Below are positions 56,546 through 64,000 of a DNA stretch of 64,000 nucleotides, piece by piece. The stretch lies in contig PTEX01000060.1 in NCBI GenBank assembly GCA_003342815.1, positions 2,327,849 to 2,391,848 of the forward strand. The letters are read 5' to 3'. Position numbers and translations under genes: made by a program. Positions within the stretch are counted from its first letter, which is position 1. Each line of letters opens with the position of its first letter. The notes below the pieces were generated by a model. It ran no database searches. It was not told the origin of the DNA and saw nothing but the letters and a program-made list of their open reading frames with translations. Origin of the DNA: Eudromia elegans (Eukaryota > Chordata > Aves > Tinamiformes > Tinamidae).

Positions 56546-58336
56546 CTGGGGGACAGCACACAGAAGCTGAAGCAGACAGGAATGAAGCTCAGTTTCCAAG
56601 CCTCAGCGAAATTTGGGAAGGAGGCAAAGTGGTAGATTTATATACCTATACACCTACACACTGTCTTCTTTTCCAAGAATGGCAAGTATCTGCCTAAAGA
56701 TAATGGTCACTCCAAGTCCTTTGGAGCCACAATTAATACACAACAAAAAGCCACTTACATGCTTAAAACATTTCCTGTCGAGCAAAAAGTTTCAAGTCAC
56801 CCACGTGGTTAAATACTGCTGAAACCCAGGGGGGGATACACATACTTAAATTCATTCCCTACTGAGCAAAGCACTAGAGCATGTGCTAAATGTGCCTTTG
56901 GGAATTAGAGTTTTACTCTGCACACCCTTCCAAAGGTCCGGGAACATGTTTAATTTTGTTACCAGGAATATTTCCATGGATAAACATGTCCATAGCTGTT
57001 AGCAAGAACGAGACTTTGAGTACAACTGAGTACAACTTGTATTCAGCAAAGCACAACTGCAACACTACTTCTCTTTGCAGATCAAAATTCCCACGGAGGC
57101 AAGTGAGAGATTTACCTACATAAAGAGATAAGAGTAAAGGAGTCAAAAACCTTTCAGGGGGAAAATTGTATGTAAAAGTAAAGCAAAGCATCAGCACAGC
57201 ATGCAAACATTTTCTTTGCTATGCTTTAAATTCCAAATTTCTTTCTGAATCAGTATATCACAACACGGTATATAAATCAGCAACATTACAGCATTTACGT
57301 TTTTAATTCTGCATAATTAATGAACAGCTTTACTGCAATCAAACCCACCATATAGGAAAATGCAAGCCAATTGATGCCATATGTCCCCCTGAATTGTTTT
57401 TCCAGATGTATTCCTTGGAGTCACAAAATTGAAGTTCCTGTTTCCTTTAAACAACACATTCCTAAAAACTCCAACGAAGCAATTTTATTCCAAGGAGAAA
57501 CTAGCTTGTTCATACGATTAACATTATTTCCTTTCAGTTCAGTTCCTTTATCCTATTTTTTTTCCTAGAACCTGAGTAGAAAATTAAGAAACTATTTAAC
57601 TGTGACATATTATATTGTCAAGAAGCACAAATGCACCAAAGCTCTAACGTTTTAACCTGAGATTTCTGCGGCCAGTGTGACCTTGCACTTACACAGGTAT
57701 CTGGGAAATACATTTTTAAGTGTTATTCTTTCTAGCACAGAGCTTCGCCTATACAATGCACGTTTAACCATCACCTGCTCTTAAGAAGTTTTCTTATCTT
57801 TCTCTTCGCCTTTAGTCATGAAACAAGGATAAAATAACGGAATGCACTGATTTTTGTGGGGGAATACTTGCTTAACTGAAGGTTAACACTGCTAAGCACG
57901 GCTAAGAGAAAATCAGAAATAGGGAAAGGAGTTTCAGCTAGAGCTTTCCCACATTGCCCTGCCAACAACCTCAGCCTCGTTGGGGCATTTTCTCTAAGGG
58001 CTAGAAGTAATTAAGTTTCATTGCTAAATCAGTCTTGAGCCTGTCTTGAGCAGCAAAATCACTTACGTTTAATTGCATGGGGTGAGGTGCTGAGCAATCT
58101 ATTAGGCAGACTGCAGATACTAGCTCATTTTTTGCAGCTCTGCAGGGTACTTAAAAATGAAAAGTCATTATTTAATACAAGCAGTCACTTATATAATACA
58201 TATACCCTACAGACAACAGTGCCACTTCCAGAAACGCTCATTACTTGAGTTTATTTCAACACTAACATGTTAATTACTGCTTTAAGAGATGTACAGTTTA
58301 AGATAAGCTGCTGAAAGTGCTCATAATTTTGAATGC

Positions 58337-58350
58337 ACACGTGCACGTGT
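58337..58350. promoter_or_regulatory. two abutting CACGTG E-boxes in a palindrome
   Basis: ACACGTGCACGTGT is a perfect 14-base palindrome containing two canonical E-boxes, 58338-58343 and 58344-58349, with no gap. CACGTG is bound by bHLH factors such as USF, MYC/MAX, MITF/TFE and CLOCK:BMAL1. Function is inferred from sequence only. Confidence 0.3.
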
Positions 58351-61300
58351 AGTTACGCATCTGCTGGCACGCACACATCCCTCCTCGAGCTTAAGGAAAC
58401 ACGCAGATTGTTTGTTAACGGGGCCCACATATTTTTCACCTGATTCCATCAACAAAGAATTCGTTTCCATAAAATTGCATCTGACAGGAACAGATCGGTT
58501 TCATGGTGCGGGGTGGGAGAACTGTCCCACTGGTTTATCCACGCTAATATTCCGGCCGCTGGCAGAGCAGGGCTGCAGCTACCAAACTGCCTCACACTCT
58601 AAACTGCTCCTCAGAGTCAAGGGAAACAACTCAGTCTTTTTAAGAAGAGAGTCGACCTCTTAGAATCCACTCATATATTTTCAATTCGAAGAAAAGAAGC
58701 AAGAGCAAAGCTTCTCAGGATGATCCGATTTGGGATCAATGCAGCACGGTACTACACTGGCAGTGCCTAAAGAATCCATGGATGTTGCGGCTGCCTCCAA
58801 CGAGCAACATGCTCTGCATTATGATGGAGACCCTGCAGAGCCTCCTCCTTCCCTCCCTCCTCAGTATCAGGATTACATCTTGTTTGGGGTACCGGGTTCC
58901 AGAGGCAGCAGCCAAACTCCCTGCAAACTTAAAAAACAAACAGCATCTTCCCAGGCCCTTTTTATTATTTTCAAAGTGTCTATATTATCCTGTCCATGAA
59001 AGGAGATTAAAACCCCGAGGCTTTACTAATTGCAAGCGTTTGCCCTACATTCTGTATTTAGATTTTTACAGAGCTTTAAAAAAAAAAAAAAAGTTTATAT
59101 AGAGATGATTTAAATCTTAAATTTTGTATAATATTGATCAGACATTTTACACAATAAACAAACATTATTCTGGTTTTATCTAAATACAATAATACACAGC
59201 AAAGTTTGAAAAATCAGATTTTTATGCACAAACAATATGCCAAATATTCCCTGTCACTATTTTTTCTATTCATACCCCTCCTGGTCTTAGTTTTCACCAA
59301 TATCTCTTCACCAATTACAACCAAAAGTTACTCCTTAAAAAGGAATATGAACTATTTTGCATTATTTTCCCCCAGACTCTGACCAAACAGGAGATAGGAG
59401 GGGTTTGATTGTTCAGTGCAGCCCATTCACCCTCTGCCTGGACAACTGAAGAAAAACAGCAATCTATTTATAAACAAGGCAATTTAAAATATTTTAAGAT
59501 ACTGAGCTTTCTGTGTATGAATGTGGTATCCTAAAATTTGTGCATATGCATAAGATGCATACGATCCTAAAATAACTTGAATTGGAACAAAAAGAAGAAG
59601 AAAAATGTTAAAAAATACACAGTGAACCATGAGTGGTACAGTGATTTCCTTCCCTGCCCCCCCAGTCACTTGACCAGAGGAAAAAGCCTTTGATGCCGGA
59701 GGACAAAATTGCTCCTGGCTCCTCAATCATTCCAATCTATCTCGGTATTTGTTTCTTGTCAAACTGATTTGTCCCATCAATTGCACTCTGAAGAAGGGTC
59801 ACGAGCTACCCCCTAAGCCTGCCATAGAAACGGGAGGACATTATTTAAATAATTGAATTAAATATTTCTATGGAGTAAGCAGGAAATACCACATCATTAA
59901 TTTCTTAAAAAATCTTTTCCACTTGCACTATTTTCCTAAAGCAAAATTAATTTTCCTCAGTTGATAACCGCTAGGCACAAGTAACATTTATCCTGGAGTT
60001 GGAATCTCTCTTCTACCAAGCAGTGGCAGCAATGGACATACATTTATCTTTATTGTCAGATACCAGAGGGAAAGGTGCATTCCCACGTTGGCCAGGTTGC
60101 TTCTCTAACATCTTCTTGCACAGCAACTGAACTGATGTGCGTGCCTAACTCCACCCTCAGCCTGCGCTCGGTGTTCATATACAGCAACGTGAACCATGCG
60201 CTGATGAGAACTGCTAAATCTGAGGTTTACCAGTTTAAACACCCTTCTACAGTTTCCTATTTTTCCTCCTTTATTAACTGTATTAACATAACACTGTCAT
60301 GGGTAATCCCAAGGCGGGAGAGAGGGATAAAGGAAGCTCCGGGCTGGGCGCTGCCTATTGTGCCTCCCTGCCTCCACTCCAGCTCTGCTCCCGCTGGAGA
60401 ATGGGGCTGCCAGGCCCTGTCCGTGGAGGTTTCAAGCATAAAGCAGGATGACAGTCTGGTTCCAAGGCCGTGACACACGAGACCACAATTGGAATATTTC
60501 TAAAACGAAGCCTGTCACAGAGAAGTCTCTATTTGAAGTGACAATCACTAATTACATCTTTTTTCATGGAAAGGGGATTAAGTAAAATCATTATCTTAAC
60601 AAAACGAGCTGCCTCATGTACTCCCCAGTACTGTACTGCTTGACTGCCAGAAACCACGCGAAACACAAACTGCACTGGGAAGTAAATGTGTTTTCTTAAA
60701 TTCAGTTACATTTTGTGGCCATAATTTTCTACTGTCTGTATTTGCCTATGTGTGGTGTTCCTGATGGAAAAGAAATCTGGAATATACAGGAAATATATCA
60801 GATTTTTTTAAAAGATAAATTTTAAGAGTCATTTTAAGTAAATGCTTCCTAACTTAGCTGCTTCCCTGAAATTTCTTGGTGGGAGACACATAACAAATAT
60901 TCGTTAATACAATTCAATTTTCATCTGTGCTTTGGATTTCAATTCACAGGAGGAAAACATGATCATGAAATACATACTGTCAGTCTGCATTGAGAGACAA
61001 TACACCACATTATGATAAGCATTGGTTTGTATGTCAGACATTTAAGCCCTAAGCAGCACAAAAAGCACACAGAGACATTATAATATTGATACATTGAAAA
61101 GTACAAAGCTTTATCTGCTAGATGACTTCCAAGACAAAATAATAAAACCGTATCAGAAACAGAAAAGCTTTCTAAATATTCAAACTAAAGTTTTAATTCT
61201 CTATACTATGGAATATGTAGCCACTATCCTATTTCCATTCCTTCTTACTTTCAGTTCTCACCATAGGATTTGTGCAACGTATTCATTTTCCTTGTTCTCT

Positions 61301-61711
61301 TCATCTATAAATTCTATCACTCCATTTCAAAATTCTTCAGAAAACCCAAATTTTTACAACGCTTATCATCTTTTTCTTGACAAGAAGATATCAAATCGCA
61401 ATAGGTAAGATGGGCAGCAGAGCACTTAACATTGCGCTGAGGTTTCAAGACAAGTTTGCTTTCCTCTTCAGGATTCAAAAGAACCTCTCAAGACTGGATC
61501 AGGCAGGACAGTCTGATACCAGAGGCTAAAGACCTAGTGATGCTGACACACAGCAGCTTCACACCACCGCACGGCGGGTGAAAGCAGCACCCTACGGGGG
61601 CGTGAAGCCAACGTGGCCGCTCTCCTCTCCTCCGTCCACAGCAGCACAGAGCTCTCCTTCCCTCCAAAGATCGAGCTGCATCTAACTTCTAGACTTCGTT
61701 GGCCTTATCAG

Positions 61712-61752
61712 CACCATTATTTACTTTGAATTTGCTTCCTGGCATCGGGAAG
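61712..61752 (+). other. candidate 41-base plus-strand exon, unconfirmed
   Basis: Plus-strand acceptor CTTCGTTGGCCTTATCAG and donor GGAAG|GTATGCGAG bound 41 bases. Two frames are open: TIIYFEFASWHRE (entering in phase 2) and PLFTLNLLPGIGK (entering in phase 1). Not recognised. The tract upstream of the acceptor is only moderately pyrimidine-rich. Confidence 0.18.
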
Positions 61753-61779
61753 GTATGCGAGTCGTCAGCAATCAATTAC

Positions 61780-61803
61780 CTTTGAACTGCTGCACGTTGG
61801 GAC
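61780..61803 (-). other. candidate 24-base minus-strand microexon, unconfirmed
   Basis: Acceptor GGAAAATCCTTCTGACAG and donor CAAAG|GTAATTG bound 24 bases, a multiple of three. Frames read VPTCSSSK, SQRAAVQ or PNVQQFK. It sits 28 bases from a plus-strand candidate, and both are unlikely to be real. Confidence 0.13.
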
Positions 61804-61809
61804 CTGTCA

Positions 61810-63970
61810 GAAGGATTTTCCAGATACCAGCGCTATTTTAAACAATTCTGACACATATTCCAAACCCGGATCTTAAGTAGGTACACCAAAAAACACTTCT
61901 ATTCTTATGTATATGTTTTATTCATTTGCTGCTCCTTTTACAAGGAGTTATAAAAGACAGGCTCAATCCTACTTCCAAAAAAGGCTTCTTTAAATGTAAA
62001 GGGGAACTCTCCATGTGAACATATAGCTATGGATGGCCCTAATTCAAAAGCAGTTTTTACTGATGGTTCAGAACACACTGGTTTTAGATAAAAATAAATT
62101 TCCATTAAGAAAATAAACAAACAAAATTCAAGGTACAGATTATTCTCTCTAAGGAGCAGTGAAAAGGTGACCTCTCTTTAGAGGAAAAGTGACTCAGATC
62201 TGCCTGGAAGCAGTTCTTTCCTTATCCTTGTGCAAAGTAACAGCCTTCAAAAACAAATAAGAGGGAAAATACAAAAGAAATCAACACCGAAACAAATTGG
62301 CACTTCAGATCTTATATCTGCATATTCAGAAAACAGGGGGTTTGCTTCACTAAATTGAACTGTGTTTTGCAACATACTAAATTAAAAAAAAATGCCCATT
62401 CTTTTTCTGTGTGCTAACAACCCTTTGCCAGGAGGAAAAAACACAGGATAAGATCCAAGGGAACAGGGCAAGATCCAAGGGACTGACAATCCTATTTTGA
62501 AGGCGGAAAAGCCCGTGAATATTATGACATGGCCTTTTAAAAGATTTAAGCTTCAATGGAAAAAAATCATATTTCTTATAAATGCATTATATAGAGCTTG
62601 ATAGAGCATATTGTAATATAAGTGAGAATAAATAGGACTCATTTTGACCAACAACACTTCAAAGAAGAGAAGTACCTCTAGTTAAAGACAGGAGGCTTGG
62701 AAAGTGTCTCCAGGACCGTAACTAGAGTGTCTCTAAATGCTGAGGATTTCTGTGAATTTGAGAAAACATCTTTCCTCACATATTAACATGAGAGTACCAA
62801 AGCACTGGAGACAAAGGCAGGGAAAGCAGAGATGTCGGGCAGACTGTGGGAGCAGAACTTTTGAACCCCGGATAAGAATGACATCTTTGTGATGGGAAGG
62901 CGAGAGGGCCGGGGGATCAGATGCCAGATCACGTTGCCCTCTGGTTTCCAATGTGCCTGTAAGTGATTAGGCCTGGTTTGCCCTTGGGCTGGAATCACAG
63001 GAAACACACTGTGCCCAAAACAATTTTACTTACATGAAAAATAATCCTAAATGAGTCATAACACTGCTCACAATCTGAAACGTTATCACTTAGGAAACCT
63101 TCCTGCTTCTCGTACACACATACCTCTCGAGAGGGGCAGAAATACAACCAAAAACATCACTGTGATGAAACCTCAAATTCAAAAATCAAGTGTACAGCTC
63201 TGCAATGTCTACAACACACTCCTTCAGGCACAGAAGAGATCACTTAAAGGAACATCGTTTACCACGTCCTCTTAATGGTATTACAACCTCTCAAATTGCT
63301 CTAATGTCAACAGTTAAATCAGAAATAGTCACTTCTCAGGAAAAAATCAGGAAAAAAAAAAAAGGCACATTCCTTGCTGTTAATAGAAAAGGTTATTGTT
63401 CCCATAAGTTAATGACACAGTTGCAGTTTCCAGGATTCTGTACCCAGCTCTGCTGGGACATCAGGGGTCAGGGAAAGAGGAAAGAGGGCAGAGAGCCTGA
63501 AGCAAGCCATGGTTCTTCAGCACTGTGCCCTCCTTTCCTGGGGAGAGGGTCCACCTTTCTTCAACCCGCAGAAAATGTAATTTTACAGTGAAAAGAACCC
63601 ATGTGTACATATGTGCCTACAGGGAGATTAAAGATACAACTGCTTAAGAAATGTAATTTCAATGATTTACAAATAGACATTGTCAGGTAGTACAAGCCAC
63701 AAATGCAGAAAAATCAACGTTTCACAATGTCTTCATTTTTTTGTAGCATTATAGATTTATCATTAGCTTAATGGCTTTATTCTAAAAAATATATATACTT
63801 CCTGTCACATATCGAAGCAGCCAGCGGTTTTGATTACTTAAGAAAGAACACTATTCAATGAGGACTGTCAAACAAACATTTTGTCACAAGAACATAAGGA
63901 TTACTTATTTAGAAATAATCACATTACTGATAAAAAGGCCCTTCATACTAGCACCAAAACTAAGTGATGT
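61810..63970. other. unique DNA, no gene seen
   Basis: No gene or transposon recognised. The 133-codon plus frame at 63190-63591 and the overlapping minus frames at 62733-63007 are featureless. A plus donor TGCCT|GTAAGTGA at 62953-62968 has no good partner. Confidence 0.5.
62445..62484 (+). repeat. 20-base tandem duplication
   Basis: AGGATAAGATCCAAGGGAAC and AGGGCAAGATCCAAGGGACT lie side by side, about 17 of 20 positions identical. Confidence 0.85.
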
Positions 63971-63973
63971 TAC

Positions 63974-64000
63974 CTTAAAGATCACTGCATTGTAGTCAGG
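63974..64000 (-). other. candidate exon cut by the window edge
   Basis: The last 27 bases, read on the minus strand, lead into a good donor TTTAAG|GTAACATC. Only one frame is open: PDYNAVIFK, ending in phase 0. The amino acid mix is protein-like, but 27 bases are few and the acceptor side lies outside the window, so the call depends on sequence not visible here. Confidence 0.25.

Larger units (their letters stand above)
55930..61700. other. unique DNA, no confirmed gene
   Basis: No gene or CR1 recognised outside the separately listed items. A 15-base A-run lies at 59078-59092. On the minus strand, donor AAAC|GTAAGTG at about 58068 has a fair acceptor 32 bases upstream, with two open frames, which I regard as a likely decoy. 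A small CpG patch occurs at about 61565-61625. Confidence 0.45.

Noticed and set aside
63190..63591. 133-codon plus-strand ORF
   Set aside because: No recognisable features; contains an A-run-encoded lysine stretch and is of chance length.
1..64000. tRNA, rRNA, snRNA, known microRNA, CRISPR array, bacterial operon or RBS
   Set aside because: No tRNA B-box, U6-like or familiar microRNA seed sequence noticed, no regularly spaced repeats; CR1 content shows this is a vertebrate (avian) genome.

Overview
The window looks like a stretch of bird nuclear genome. It is AT-rich overall and carries about a dozen fragments of CR1, the dominant LINE family of birds and other sauropsids. They are recognised by the 3'-terminal signature (a GGTTGGACTAGATGA-like block, then TTCCAACC, then repeated ATTCTATG or its reverse complement) and by decayed pieces of the CR1 ORF2 reverse transcriptase. 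There are no operons, ribosome binding sites, tRNAs, rRNAs or CRISPR arrays. I recognise no known protein-coding gene. The open reading frames are mostly the length expected by chance, lie in GC-rich patches where stop codons are rare, or are sense or antisense readings of CR1. The most economical reading is intergenic DNA or the inside of very long introns.

Layout: 1-5.1 kb plain AT-rich DNA; 5.17-6.04 kb a CpG-island-like block; 6-9.4 kb plain DNA; 9.39-9.57 kb two abutting CR1 pieces; 9.6-18.8 kb mostly unique DNA with small CpG-dense patches at 13.6 and 15.7 kb; 18.83-19.29 kb a minus-strand CR1; 19.3-27 kb unique DNA with a repeated GATTAGATGA cluster and hairpin at 21.7-21.8 kb; 26.99-27.72 kb a GC-rich block with a G-quadruplex-type repeat and a well-placed ATG; 28.57-29.14 kb the best-preserved CR1; 29.6-37 kb unique DNA with an old CR1 at 34.5-34.9 kb; 37.9-40.9 kb a CR1-rich zone; 41-64 kb mostly unique DNA with CR1 pieces at 43.4, 47.3, 48.4 and 55.8 kb.

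I looked on both strands for short open segments bounded by good splice sites. The better ones lie mainly on the minus strand, including one coding a hydrophobic segment (37344-37390), one with a textbook branch point and acceptor (42727-42768) and one cut by the right edge (63974-64000). Several can be chained in a consistent reading phase. Vertebrate introns are full of decoy exons of this kind, so they are reported as candidates with low confidence. I could not match any of their peptides to a known family. RNA evidence or cross-species alignment would settle them.
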